Part shown: piece by piece, positions 26,342 to 35,029 of the stretch | How positions within the stretch are numbered: position 1 is the stretch's first letter | How the letters are laid out: each line of letters starts with the position of its first letter | DNA from: HB2-32-21 sp041603535 | GTDB taxonomy: Bacteria > Pseudomonadota > Gammaproteobacteria > Pseudomonadales > Porticoccaceae | Reading direction: 5' to 3' | NCBI GenBank assembly: GCA_041603535.1 | Contig: JBFIEE010000009.1 | Location: forward strand, 13,803-77,802 | DNA: 64,000 bases | Notes under the pieces: model-generated | Seen by the model: only the letters and a program-made list of their open reading frames with translations | Told to the model about the DNA's origin: nothing | The model's database searches: none | Made by a program: the position numbers and the translations under genes

Positions 26342-27352
26342 CGATCATTAGCGACTGAAAAAAAGACCGGCGTTATTTTGGTTAATCTTGGTACGCCAGA
26401 ACAGCCTTCGCCGCGCTCCGTCGGCCAGTTTCTAAGAAAATTTTTATCTGATCCCCGCGTAGTTGAGGTGCCCAGGCTCCTCTGGTTACCGCTGTTGACG
26501 ATGATTATCGTGCCGTCACGCTCACGGCAGTCGGCACGAGCCTACCAAAAGATATGGACAGATCGAGGATCGCCCCTGCGAAGCATAACGGAAGATCAGG
26601 CGGTTGCTCTGCATAAACATATCAACCAGCGTCGCGACGGGCAAATTGGCGACGGCGATATCGATATTGCTGTTACGTGGGCGATGACCTATGGCGATCC
26701 TGCAATCGAAAGCCGAATTAACGAATTTGTCGCTCGTGGAATCGATAGAATTTTGATTTTCCCCTTGTACCCGCAGTATTCGGCAACGACAACCGGCGCA
26801 GTCTATGACCAGTTAGCGGCGCTGGTCAAAAAAAGTCGCTGTATTCCAGACATCCGCTGTGTGCGCGACTACCATGATCATCCGCTTTACATAAATGCAC
26901 TGGCTGACTCGATTAGGGCCCATTGGCATGTTGCAGGTCGGGGTCAACGCCTGTTGATGTCTTTTCATGGTTTGCCGGAGAAATACGCCAGCAAAGGTGA
27001 TCCTTATTCGTTGCAATGTATTCGAACCGCAGAGCTGGTGGCGGCAGAGTTGGGTCTTAAGGCAACAGAATGGACTTACAGTTTTCAGTCCCGTTTCGGG
27101 CCCGCTGAATGGGTTAAGCCTTACACTGATAGCGTATTAAGCGGCTGGGCCACCGATGGTGTTAAAACTGCTGATGTGCTTTGCCCCTCCTTTGCAGCGG
27201 ACTGTCTGGAAACACTTGAGGAAATAGGTATTCAAAGTAGAAAATTATTTATCGATCAGGGCGGTAAGAATCTCTCGGTGATTGAGTGTCTGAATAGCTC
27301 GTCAACCCATATAGACTTATTGGCGGCGATTGCTTTTGACCACAGCTGGTGA
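26321..27352 (+). CDS. hemH: Ferrochelatase
   Basis: It inserts ferrous iron into protoporphyrin IX, the last step of haem synthesis. Conserved blocks are VILVNLGTPEQP, SFHGLPEKYASKGDPY with the catalytic His, YSFQSRFGPAEWVKPYT, and VLCPSFAADCLETLEEI with the catalytic Glu. It has 343 residues. Two GTG starts (26321, 26333) are equivalent because of a 12-bp tandem duplication. Confidence 0.95.
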   Translation: MPELVPERSLATEKKTGVILVNLGTPEQPSPRSVGQFLRKFLSDPRVVEVPRLLWLPLLTMIIVPSRSRQSARAYQKIWTDRGSPLRSITEDQAVALHKHINQRRDGQIGDGDIDIAVTWAMTYGDPAIESRINEFVARGIDRILIFPLYPQYSATTTGAVYDQLAALVKKSRCIPDIRCVRDYHDHPLYINALADSIRAHWHVAGRGQRLLMSFHGLPEKYASKGDPYSLQCIRTAELVAAELGLKATEWTYSFQSRFGPAEWVKPYTDSVLSGWATDGVKTADVLCPSFAADCLETLEEIGIQSRKLFIDQGGKNLSVIECLNSSSTHIDLLAAIAFDHSW

Positions 27353-27547
27353 AGTGTTGTATTCGTCGCAACCTGCACAAGCATTATTTTATGAAATTGG
27401 GCGTTTATGAGAAAGCTTCAGGTCAACCCGATTCGGCGAATAATCAACGCAAGATAGATGTTGGACATTTAATTTTATTGTATTAAAATTCACCGTCCAT
27501 CAAAGCAATAATAATTTTCTAACTTATTTTAATTTAGGAGTTCACTC

Positions 27548-28603
27548 ATGGCGCGTCAGGCCACCCGTAAAACCAGTAAGAAAAATGCCCAACAGGGCAA
27601 TGTATCTGCTTTGGTTAAAGCTGAGGGCGCTTTGCAATCAGTTCAGGCTGATATTGCTGCCCAGAAGCAAAAGCTAAGGTCCGCGCGCGACGCCTTGCGG
27701 GAGAAACGGGCGGCGGCCATGGCCAGGGGGACTCGGGCTACTCGTGCGTTGGTGGAGCGTGCGCATGCAGGCGTTGCTAAAACCGTGATTGAGCTTGAGA
27801 AGCTGGATAGAAAAGCGCATAACGCCAGAGCTGAGCTGAAGGTGGCAAAAATTCTGCATCAGGTGAAAAGTGTTGAGCAACAAGCCAAAGAAAAAGCACT
27901 AGCTCTGGAAAAAAAGCTTGTTGAGCAGGCGGAGCGTGAACTTAAAGCGGCTTCGGAAAAGTTTCAGGCGCGTTGGCGTAAACGGAGGGCGCTCGCTGAT
28001 ACCCGGAAGTTGCAGGCGGACGAAAGGAAAAGACTGTCAAAAATTAAATTGGCTGATAAAAAGGCGCAGGCGGAGATTCGCGCTGTAGAGCGAAAGGTTG
28101 CAAAACTAGCCAGCCAGCCAGTCAAAGCGCCAGGGCGTCCCGGGCGGCCTCGTAAGGAAGATGCAGCGAAAGGGGCGCCAAAAAAACGTGGTCGTCCATC
28201 AAAGGGAGCCGCAGGTGTAAAGGTAGCAGCGGGTGTCAAAAAAGATGCTCCGAAAAGGCGTGGTCGTCCACCGAAGCTAACGACCGATACCCTCACGGTG
28301 GCGGCCGTACCTGCAAAACGTGGTCGACCGGCGAAGGCATCGGTTGCCGTTGCCTCCGCGGTGGCGCCAAAAAAGCGTGGCCGTCCGGCTAAGGCTGGCA
28401 CGTCTGCTACAAAGACATCCACCCTAGAGACATTGACCAAACAGACATCGGCTAAAAAATCGCCCATCAAGAAAGCGGCCATTAAGAAAGCGCCTGGCAA
28501 AAAAGCAGGTACAACACGCAGAGGGCGGCCGCCGAAGGCTGTAGCCGCAACTGCGGTGACACAGCCGGCGAAGCGACGTGGTCGTCCACCAAAGGCCAGG
28601 TAG
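27548..28603 (+). CDS. AlgP-like protein with AT-hook repeats
   Basis: A very basic 351-residue protein. The first half (about residues 20-190) is a Lys/Glu/Ala-rich coiled coil. The second half carries seven AT-hook-like motifs: GRPGRPRK, KKRGRPSK, KRRGRPPK, KRGRPAK, KKRGRPAK, RRGRPPK and KRRGRPPK, separated by Ala/Lys linkers as in histone H1-like tails. It resembles AlgP (AlgR3) of Pseudomonas, which was linked to alginate gene control. It likely binds AT-rich DNA. An AGGAG site precedes the ATG and a strong terminator follows. Copy number of the repeats may vary between strains. Confidence 0.8.
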   Translation: MARQATRKTSKKNAQQGNVSALVKAEGALQSVQADIAAQKQKLRSARDALREKRAAAMARGTRATRALVERAHAGVAKTVIELEKLDRKAHNARAELKVAKILHQVKSVEQQAKEKALALEKKLVEQAERELKAASEKFQARWRKRRALADTRKLQADERKRLSKIKLADKKAQAEIRAVERKVAKLASQPVKAPGRPGRPRKEDAAKGAPKKRGRPSKGAAGVKVAAGVKKDAPKRRGRPPKLTTDTLTVAAVPAKRGRPAKASVAVASAVAPKKRGRPAKAGTSATKTSTLETLTKQTSAKKSPIKKAAIKKAPGKKAGTTRRGRPPKAVAATAVTQPAKRRGRPPKAR

Positions 28604-28644
28604 TCGATAATGACCGTTCGGTAATGGTCAATCATTTCTTTGTT

Positions 28645-28675
28645 AAAAAAATCCCCCCATCTTGGGGGATTTTTA
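28645..28675 (+). terminator. Factor-independent terminator after the AT-hook gene
   Basis: AAAAATCCCCC pairs with GGGGGATTTTT across a short loop, and the 3' arm ends in a T-run. It ends 20 bp before tsaB, so tsaB probably has little read-through. Confidence 0.85.
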
Positions 28676-28694
28676 ATTATGGGGCAGACCAGTT

Positions 28695-29414
28695 GTGGCC
28701 AGGATAATAGCGATAGACACTGCATTGAGTGCCTGTTCCGTAGCATTGGGCGACCACGGTGCGGTGACTGTGTTGTGCGAACCCAAGCCGCGCGAGCATA
28801 TTCGTCTGGTTTTACCGATGATTGATGAGCTTCTGAGCAATGGCGGGCTATCTGTTCACGATCTCGATGCAATCGCTTTCAGCCAGGGACCGGGTTCATT
28901 TACAGGTTTGCGTATTGGCACTGGCGTTGTTCAGGGGCTGGCTTTTGGCACGGGTATTCCGGTAATACCTGTGTCTACATTACGTGTCATGGCACAGGCT
29001 GTTATCGACAATCAACTTCTGGCGTTGAATGAGTCAGTTATGCCGATTATTGATGCTCGTATGGGCGATGTGTACTGGGGGCTGTACCGAAATGTTCAGC
29101 GCCGAGCGACTACCGTTGTTGACGACGCAATCAGTCGTCCGTGTGATGTAGGCACTGACGCTCTGGGGTTCGCCACTGCTGAACAAATTAGTGCCGGGGT
29201 GGCAGCCGGTGTCGGTGATGGCTGGCAGTTTCGGAGCGAAATACCTGTCCACCCAATGTTGATAAAGGAACAGGTAGCAGCAGGTGCCGAGCAGGTGCTG
29301 ATTTTAGCGATAGACGCATTTAGTCGTGGAGATACGATCCCCGTAGAGCAGGTTGAACCGCTTTATCTGCGTGACAAGGTTAGCTGGAAAAAGCGCGAGC
29401 GGCTGCGTCGTTGA
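28695..29414 (+). CDS. tsaB: tRNA threonylcarbamoyladenosine protein TsaB
   Basis: A non-catalytic ASKHA-fold partner of TsaD in t6A37 synthesis (239 residues). The N-terminal IIAIDTALSACSVAL and the highly conserved FSQGPGSFTGLRIGTGVVQGLA identify it. The start is GTG. Three tandem 20-bp copies begin right after its stop. Confidence 0.94.
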   Translation: MARIIAIDTALSACSVALGDHGAVTVLCEPKPREHIRLVLPMIDELLSNGGLSVHDLDAIAFSQGPGSFTGLRIGTGVVQGLAFGTGIPVIPVSTLRVMAQAVIDNQLLALNESVMPIIDARMGDVYWGLYRNVQRRATTVVDDAISRPCDVGTDALGFATAEQISAGVAAGVGDGWQFRSEIPVHPMLIKEQVAAGAEQVLILAIDAFSRGDTIPVEQVEPLYLRDKVSWKKRERLRR

Positions 29415-29415
29415 C

Positions 29416-29475
29416 GTGATTTAACTAGAGTTGAAGTGATTTAAATCTAGCCGAAGTGATTTAACTAGAGTTGAA
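29416..29475 (+). repeat. Three tandem 20-bp copies between tsaB and uppP
   Basis: The unit GTGATTTAACTAGAGTTGAA appears at 29416-29435 and 29456-29475, with a variant copy (five mismatches) at 29436-29455. There are no spacers, so it is not a CRISPR. A degraded fourth copy may follow. Confidence 0.9.
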
Positions 29476-29579
29476 ATGGCTTAGATCGAAAGCATTTGAA
29501 TGGCGTGCCATTCGAGTAATCATATACCGGTGTGACTATATTCGTCCGTCGCGTAGCCCTCCATGGAGCAGGCATATTA

Positions 29580-30386
29580 GTGAATACCTTGCAGCTTGTT
29601 TTACTGGCGATTATCCAGGGCCTGTCCGAGTTTTTGCCGGTTTCCAGTTCCGCGCATTTAATTTTGCCGTCCCATTTATTTGACCTGCCCGACCAGGGTT
29701 TAGCGTTCGATATAGCTGTGCACGTGGGTACACTTGTCGCCGTACTTATATATTTGCGGCGCGAACTTTATCAATTGAGTACGTGCTGGTTTCGTTCCGT
29801 CACCGGTGGTGTGCCCTCAGCCGAAAGTCGATTGGTGTGGTTTTTGGTGATCGGGACCGTTCCGGTTGGGCTCGGCGGCTTGCTATTTAATGATGTGGTA
29901 GAGCTGCACCTACGCTCGGTGGCGGTTATCGCGACAACAACCATTCTCTTTGCGCTAGCGTTGGCTGTCGCTGATAAGAAGGGCGCCCACCGACGTAAAA
30001 TGGAGAGTCTGACCGCGAAAGATGCGCTAGTCATCGGTCTTGCCCAGATGGTGGCGCTAGTTCCTGGAACGTCACGATCGGGTATTACTATGACTGCCGC
30101 TCTGGCCCTCGGTTTTGAGCGACGCGATGCGGCGCGGTATTCCTTTCTCCTTGCCATACCCGTCATCGCCCTGAGTGGCGGTTATCAGGCCCTGAAGCTT
30201 GGTACGGAGGTGGCGGCTCCGTGGGGAAGTTTATGCCTGGGAGCCGTTATTGCTGGCATCACAGCGTTACTATGCATTCATTTTTTCCTTACGCTGATAG
30301 ATCGCATCGGCATGATGCCTTTTGTATGGTATCGCCTGGCGCTGGGTGCATTGTTGATTGTAATTTTGTTGCGTGGCGGTGCTTGA
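29580..30386 (+). CDS. uppP: Undecaprenyl-diphosphatase
   Basis: An integral membrane enzyme that recycles undecaprenyl pyrophosphate for cell-wall synthesis. SEFLPVSSSAHLILP and LVPGTSRSGITMTAALALGF are the two active-site loops. About eight membrane helices are expected. GTG 29580 with a GGAG upstream gives 268 residues, the usual size; the frame is open to 29532. Confidence 0.94.
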   Translation: MNTLQLVLLAIIQGLSEFLPVSSSAHLILPSHLFDLPDQGLAFDIAVHVGTLVAVLIYLRRELYQLSTCWFRSVTGGVPSAESRLVWFLVIGTVPVGLGGLLFNDVVELHLRSVAVIATTTILFALALAVADKKGAHRRKMESLTAKDALVIGLAQMVALVPGTSRSGITMTAALALGFERRDAARYSFLLAIPVIALSGGYQALKLGTEVAAPWGSLCLGAVIAGITALLCIHFFLTLIDRIGMMPFVWYRLALGALLIVILLRGGA

Positions 30387-30454
30387 ATGATGACAGTTGA
30401 GCGCGTCATGCCTAATCAGGGGTGTTCCAAGAGCGACATCTTGGGAGGTAGCTA

Positions 30455-31348
30455 ATGAGTCGACAGGTTGCTTTTCTGGGTTTGGGTGTAATGGGCTACC
30501 CCATGGCCAGCCACCTGAGTAGAGCCGGTTTTGATGTGACTGTTTACAATCGCACCGGGGCTAAAGCTGAACGCTGGTTGGTAGAAAATAAAGGTAGGGC
30601 TGCCAGCACGCCAGCCGAGGCGGCAGCAAACGCCGAGATTGTGTTTTCGTGTGTTGGTCGCGATGATGACGTTCGAGCGGTTTGTTACGGTGGCAATGGC
30701 GCCCTCGATGTGATGGGGGAAGGGGCGTTGTTTGTCGATCACACCACTGCGTCAGCCTCGCTGGCCAGAGAAATTGACCAGGCCTGTAGGGCAAGAAAAC
30801 TACAGTTTATTGATGCGCCCGTCTCTGGTGGTCAGCAAGGTGCTGAAAATGCCCGATTAACGGTCATGTGCGGGGGCGAATCCCTCGCCTTTGATGCCGT
30901 GCGTCCCGCCATCGAGAGTTACGCCCATACAGTCAGACTGATGGGCCCAGCGGGCAGTGGGCAACTGTGCAAGATGGTCAATCAGGTCTGTATTGCCGGA
31001 ATTGTCCAAAGCCTGGCAGAAGGCCTGCAGTTTGCACAACGTGCAGGCCTGGATGCTGAGCGGGTGATTGATGTGATTTCGAAAGGTGCGGCCCAGTCAT
31101 GGCAAATGGAGAATCGCTTTGAGACCATGCTCGCGGGCCATTATGAGCATGGTTTTGCGGTGGACTGGATGCGAAAAGATCTGGGGATTGTCCTCGACGA
31201 GGCGCGAAAAAATGGCGCACAACTGCCGGTGGCGGCGTTGGTCGATCAATTTTATGCCGATGTTCAGGCCAGTGGCGGCGGTCGTTGGGATACATCCAGT
31301 TTGTTGACGCGGCTCGTCAGGCACTCCACCACTGATCAGGAGCACTGA
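30455..31348 (+). CDS. 3-hydroxyisobutyrate dehydrogenase-family NAD(P) oxidoreductase
   Basis: A 297-residue beta-hydroxyacid dehydrogenase. The nucleotide motif FLGLGVMGYPMA is followed by YNRTGAKAE, which suggests NADP preference. DAPVSGGQQGAENARLTVMCGG is the substrate-site motif, and the catalytic Lys lies in GSGQLCKMVNQ. GLYR1/succinic-semialdehyde-reductase-type members share this pattern, so the substrate is open. A GGGAGG site precedes the ATG. Confidence 0.88.
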   Translation: MSRQVAFLGLGVMGYPMASHLSRAGFDVTVYNRTGAKAERWLVENKGRAASTPAEAAANAEIVFSCVGRDDDVRAVCYGGNGALDVMGEGALFVDHTTASASLAREIDQACRARKLQFIDAPVSGGQQGAENARLTVMCGGESLAFDAVRPAIESYAHTVRLMGPAGSGQLCKMVNQVCIAGIVQSLAEGLQFAQRAGLDAERVIDVISKGAAQSWQMENRFETMLAGHYEHGFAVDWMRKDLGIVLDEARKNGAQLPVAALVDQFYADVQASGGGRWDTSSLLTRLVRHSTTDQEH

Positions 31349-31423
31349 TCAGAAACAACACCGCGGATTAAAGTGGGTGAATCTGGGCGGCGACAGAAAA
31401 GAACCCGAAGTAGAGAGATATCT

Positions 31424-32746
31424 ATGACGATCGACACGTTTAACCAGCAATTAATGGCGTTTTTGCAAGCGTCGCCAACGCCTTTTCACGCGGTAGAAAA
31501 CATCAGGTCAGTGCTCGATCAGCATGGCTATAAGTGTTTGCCGGAGGACACCGTGTGGTCTCTGCAGAAGGGTGGGCGCTACTATGTGACGCGCAATGAT
31601 TCGTCGATTATCGCTTTTGTTTTTGGTGTTTCAGCGATCGTAGAATCGGGTATTCGCATGGTGGGGGCTCACACAGACAGTCCGACCTTGATGGTCAAGC
31701 CACGGCCAGAAAAAGTACAGGACTACTTTCAGTTAGGCGTAGAAGTTTATGGCGGCGCTTTGTTGAATCCCTGGTTTGATCGCGACCTTGCCATGGCTGG
31801 ACGTGTGGTTTATCGCAATAAAACCACATCGCAACTGGCCAAGGCGCTGATCAATTTTGGCAGACCAGTCGCGATCATACCTAGCCTGGCGATTCACCTT
31901 GACCGGGAGGCCAACAACAGCCGGAAAGTTAACCCGCAAACTGACATCCCGCCGATTGTGTTCGAAGGGAGCAGTAGCAAGTGCAAGGATTTCCGCGAAA
32001 TACTGGCCCGGCAATTACTCCTCGAATATCCCGCGCTGGGTAAAATGGGTGATCTGGAAATCCTCGATTACGAACTCTGCCTTTACGACACGCAGCCGGC
32101 CGCGCAGGTAGGTCTACACGGCGATTTCATTGCTTCGGCCCGGCTGGATAATCTGCTTAGCTGCTTCGCCGGTTTGCAGGCCTTATTGGAAGCTGATGGT
32201 AGCCAGACCTGTATGCTAATTTGTACCGACCATGAGGAGGTGGGGAGTGCTTCTGCCTGTGGAGCCCAGGGGCCAATGTTGCAATCAACCCTGGCGCGCA
32301 TGCTGCCCGATACCGAACAGCGTGCCAGAGCCATCAGCCGGTCGTTGTTGATTTCCGCTGACAATGCCCATGGTGTTCACCCCAACTATGTTGACCGGCA
32401 TGATGGCAGTCACCTGCCAATACTTAACCGAGGGCCGGTACTAAAAACGAATGCCAATCAGCGATACGCGACCAACAGCATTACTGGTGCATTATTTCGC
32501 CAGTGGTGTGATCAGGAGGATGTGCCTCTGCAGTCGTTTGTTACGCGCTCCGACATGGGTTGCGGTAGCACCATAGGTCCGATTACTGCGACTGCTATCG
32601 GCGTGCCTACGCTTGATGTCGGTGTGCCGACCTTTGCGATGCACTCTATTCGCGAACTGGCCGGGTGGCGGGACGCGCACAGTTTGAGTCGCGTTATCGC
32701 TGCGTCATATCGTCACAAAGGCCCACTAAGTATCCCGGGTGCTTAG
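31424..32746 (+). CDS. apeB: M18-family aminopeptidase
   Basis: A zinc aminopeptidase of the DNPEP/Ape family (440 residues). The ATG at 31424 starts with FNQQLMAFLQASPTPFHAVENI, typical of the family. Metal and active-site blocks include MVGAHTDSPTLMVKP, SARLDNLLSCFAG, CTDHEEVGSASACGA and the C-terminal PTFAMHSIRELAG. It probably releases N-terminal residues from cytoplasmic peptides. Confidence 0.93.
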   Translation: MTIDTFNQQLMAFLQASPTPFHAVENIRSVLDQHGYKCLPEDTVWSLQKGGRYYVTRNDSSIIAFVFGVSAIVESGIRMVGAHTDSPTLMVKPRPEKVQDYFQLGVEVYGGALLNPWFDRDLAMAGRVVYRNKTTSQLAKALINFGRPVAIIPSLAIHLDREANNSRKVNPQTDIPPIVFEGSSSKCKDFREILARQLLLEYPALGKMGDLEILDYELCLYDTQPAAQVGLHGDFIASARLDNLLSCFAGLQALLEADGSQTCMLICTDHEEVGSASACGAQGPMLQSTLARMLPDTEQRARAISRSLLISADNAHGVHPNYVDRHDGSHLPILNRGPVLKTNANQRYATNSITGALFRQWCDQEDVPLQSFVTRSDMGCGSTIGPITATAIGVPTLDVGVPTFAMHSIRELAGWRDAHSLSRVIAASYRHKGPLSIPGA

Positions 32747-32849
32747 CCCCCTCAGCAAGCGTACTGGGTAGTCAAATAGCCAGCACGGTCGGAACGCGTC
32801 GGCGAATTCATAAAGATTTAACTGATTTAACTCTTCTACTAAGGCGGGA

Positions 32850-33617
32850 ATGATGATGAGACTTAAAGATAAGGTAGCACTGGTCACCGGAGCCGGTGGC
32901 CCGATGGGCATGGGTGTCGCTAAACGGTTCGCGGCGCAGGGAGCGTCGTTGATTCTTACCGATATATCCGGTAGTCGACTCGCCCAGGGTGTTGAAGAAG
33001 TGACGCCGCTGCTGGCCAGTGGTGCCAAAATTCACGCGTTACGCGGGAGTGTGCTGGTGGAGGAGGAGGTCGATGAATTACTGGCCACCAGTCGGACATA
33101 TTTTGACCGCGTTGATATCATCATCAACGTGGTGGGTGGCTTGTGGCTCGACGCCCGATACACCCCGGTGCTGGAAGTTCAGGAGGAGCGTTGGGATATG
33201 TGCTTTACCGTGAACATGAAAGGAATTTTCTATCTGACGCGGAAACTTGCACCGGGTATGCTCGAGCGCAAGTATGGCAAAATCGTTAACGTATCGTCGG
33301 TTGAATATGCCGGTGCAGCAGGTCATGCAGATTACGCGGCCGCGAAGGCGGGCGTGACTTCTCTGACGCGCAGTCTCGCCGAGGAGCTGGCGCCACACAT
33401 TAACGTCAATTGTATTGCGCCCGGGATTATCCGTACCCTGGCATTACGCGATGTCGGTGAGAAAGTTGCCAACGAGTTTGCAGAAAAAAATCTCTTGAAA
33501 CGCATGGGCGAGCCGGAAGATATTGCCAACGCCGCCCTGTTTTTGGCCAGCGACGAATCGAGTTATATAACCGGCGTAACGATTCCAGTATCCGGAGGGC
33601 TGTGGCCAGCCCTTTAA
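32850..33617 (+). CDS. SDR-family oxidoreductase
   Basis: A 255-residue classical short-chain dehydrogenase with an intact active site: TGAGGPMGMG (residues 13-22), Ser150, Tyr162 and Lys166 in HADYAAAKAG. The usual NNAG is replaced by NVVGG. PGIIRT and the C-terminal GVTIPVSGGLWPAL are family-typical. Substrate unknown; FabG-like or hydroxyacyl/alcohol dehydrogenases are alternatives. Several ATGs (32850, 32853, 32856) could start it. Confidence 0.88.
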   Translation: MMMRLKDKVALVTGAGGPMGMGVAKRFAAQGASLILTDISGSRLAQGVEEVTPLLASGAKIHALRGSVLVEEEVDELLATSRTYFDRVDIIINVVGGLWLDARYTPVLEVQEERWDMCFTVNMKGIFYLTRKLAPGMLERKYGKIVNVSSVEYAGAAGHADYAAAKAGVTSLTRSLAEELAPHINVNCIAPGIIRTLALRDVGEKVANEFAEKNLLKRMGEPEDIANAALFLASDESSYITGVTIPVSGGLWPAL

Positions 33618-33793
33618 CGGGCAGTGCATTGCAGTATTGTTGTCAGGATGGGGTTAACAGACGTGGTGTTACTTTTTAGCGAAGAGGCCGGGATCAGACC
33701 GGAGAAGCGCTGCGGATAGTTGATACCCCACTGTTCTGGTAGTTTGAAGACACCCATTTCGTTAAACTGATCGCCTTTTATACGGTCGCATTT

Positions 33794-34892
33794 ATGCTTG
33801 AAGTAAACCCACTCAGAATGACGCTCGACGACCTCCAGGCACGGACTGACGTGCTCAGGGGGTATCTTTGACTACGTAAACAAGAAAGAGCGTCTTGCGG
33901 AAGTGGCGCTTGAGCTGGGTGAACCCGATGTCTGGGATAAGCCGGAGCGCGCTCAACAACTGGGCAGAGAACGCGTGGCCCTGGAAACGGTAGTCGAGAC
34001 TATCGAGGCGCTGGATAAGGGCGTTGCGGAAACCCGTGAACTGCTTGAGCTGGCGTGTGCGGAAGACGATGCCGAAACGATCAGCGATCTGGAGCGAGAG
34101 ATATCCGCCCTCGATGCCCGGCTCGAAGTGCTGGAGTTTCATCGCATGTTCTCCGGCGCGATGGACGCGAATAACGCCTACCTGGACATTCAGTCTGGCT
34201 CTGGTGGTACCGAAGCCCAGGACTGGGCGGAAATGTTGTTGCGGATGTACCTGCGCTGGGGTGATGACAAGGGCTTCAAGACCGAGCTTGTTGAAGCATC
34301 TCCCGGCGAGGTGGCGGGCATCAAAAGTGCAACCGTGCATTTTCAGGGCGAATACGCATTTGGCTGGTTGCGCACGGAGACCGGGGTGCATCGCCTGGTG
34401 CGCAAGTCGCCATTTGACTCCGGGAATCGCCGACATACTTCGTTTGCGGCAGTATTTGTGTCGCCAGAAGTAGATGACGATATTGAAATTGATATCAGCA
34501 AAGCTGACGTGCGGGAAGATACTTACCGGGCCAGCGGGGCCGGTGGACAGCACGTTAACAAAACTGATTCCGCTGTGCGCCTGACCCATATCCCCTCCGG
34601 CGTGGTGGTGCAATGTCAAAGTGAGCGATCTCAGCACCAGAACCGTGATAATTGCTGGAAGATGCTCAAAGCCAAGCTGTACGAGCTGGAAGAGCTCAGA
34701 CGCAAGGAGAGCGCTCAGGCGGTGGAGGACAGCAAGTCCGATATCGGCTGGGGTAGCCAGATTCGTTCTTATGTGCTCGATGATGCCCGGATCAAAGACC
34801 TGCGCACCAATATTGAAACACGCAACACGCAACAGGTTCTGGATGGTGGGCTGGATCGGTTTATCGAGGCCAGTTTAAAAGCCGGGTTATAA
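33794..34892 (+). CDS. prfB: Peptide chain release factor 2 (programmed +1 frameshift)
   Basis: RF2 reads UGA and UAA stops. The first frame runs from ATG 33794 for 25 codons to TGA 33869-33871. Reading then shifts +1 to GAC at 33870 and continues to 34892, giving 365 residues in total, the usual RF2 length. GAGGQHVNKTDSAVRLTHIP is the catalytic GGQ motif. The anticodon-like SPF motif is seen as KSPFDSGNRRHTS. lysS follows, the standard prfB-lysS pair. Confidence 0.96.
33857..33871 (+). promoter_or_regulatory. prfB autoregulatory frameshift signal
   Basis: AGGGGG (internal Shine-Dalgarno) is followed by TAT, the slippery CTT and an in-frame TGA with C after it. This is the classical RF2 feedback site: low RF2 stalls at UGA and favours the +1 shift. 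Confidence 0.95.
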
Positions 34893-34960
34893 TCGACGAC
34901 TCTCGCGATCCGTGACTAAAAGTAATCTGTATGCCATCGCAGATTATTGGCGTATCCGCT

Positions 34961-34988
34961 TAGGCGGATAAATCATAGGCGGATAAAT
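34961..34988 (+). repeat. Duplicated 13-mer in the prfB-lysS spacer
   Basis: TAGGCGGATAAAT occurs at 34961-34973 and 34976-34988 (15-bp period), about 40 bp before the lysS ATG. Confidence 0.8.
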
Positions 34989-35029
34989 ATAGTTAGGCCG
35001 ACACAGTGTTTTGCAGATAAGAGAATTTG

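Noticed and set aside
27964..28872. 302-codon open frame on the minus strand
   Set aside because: It is the antisense of the repeat-rich AT-hook gene; its GRP-rich runs mirror the Lys/Arg codons of the real gene.
29416..29475. Possible CRISPR array
   Set aside because: The 20-bp copies are directly adjacent, with no spacers and no cas genes.
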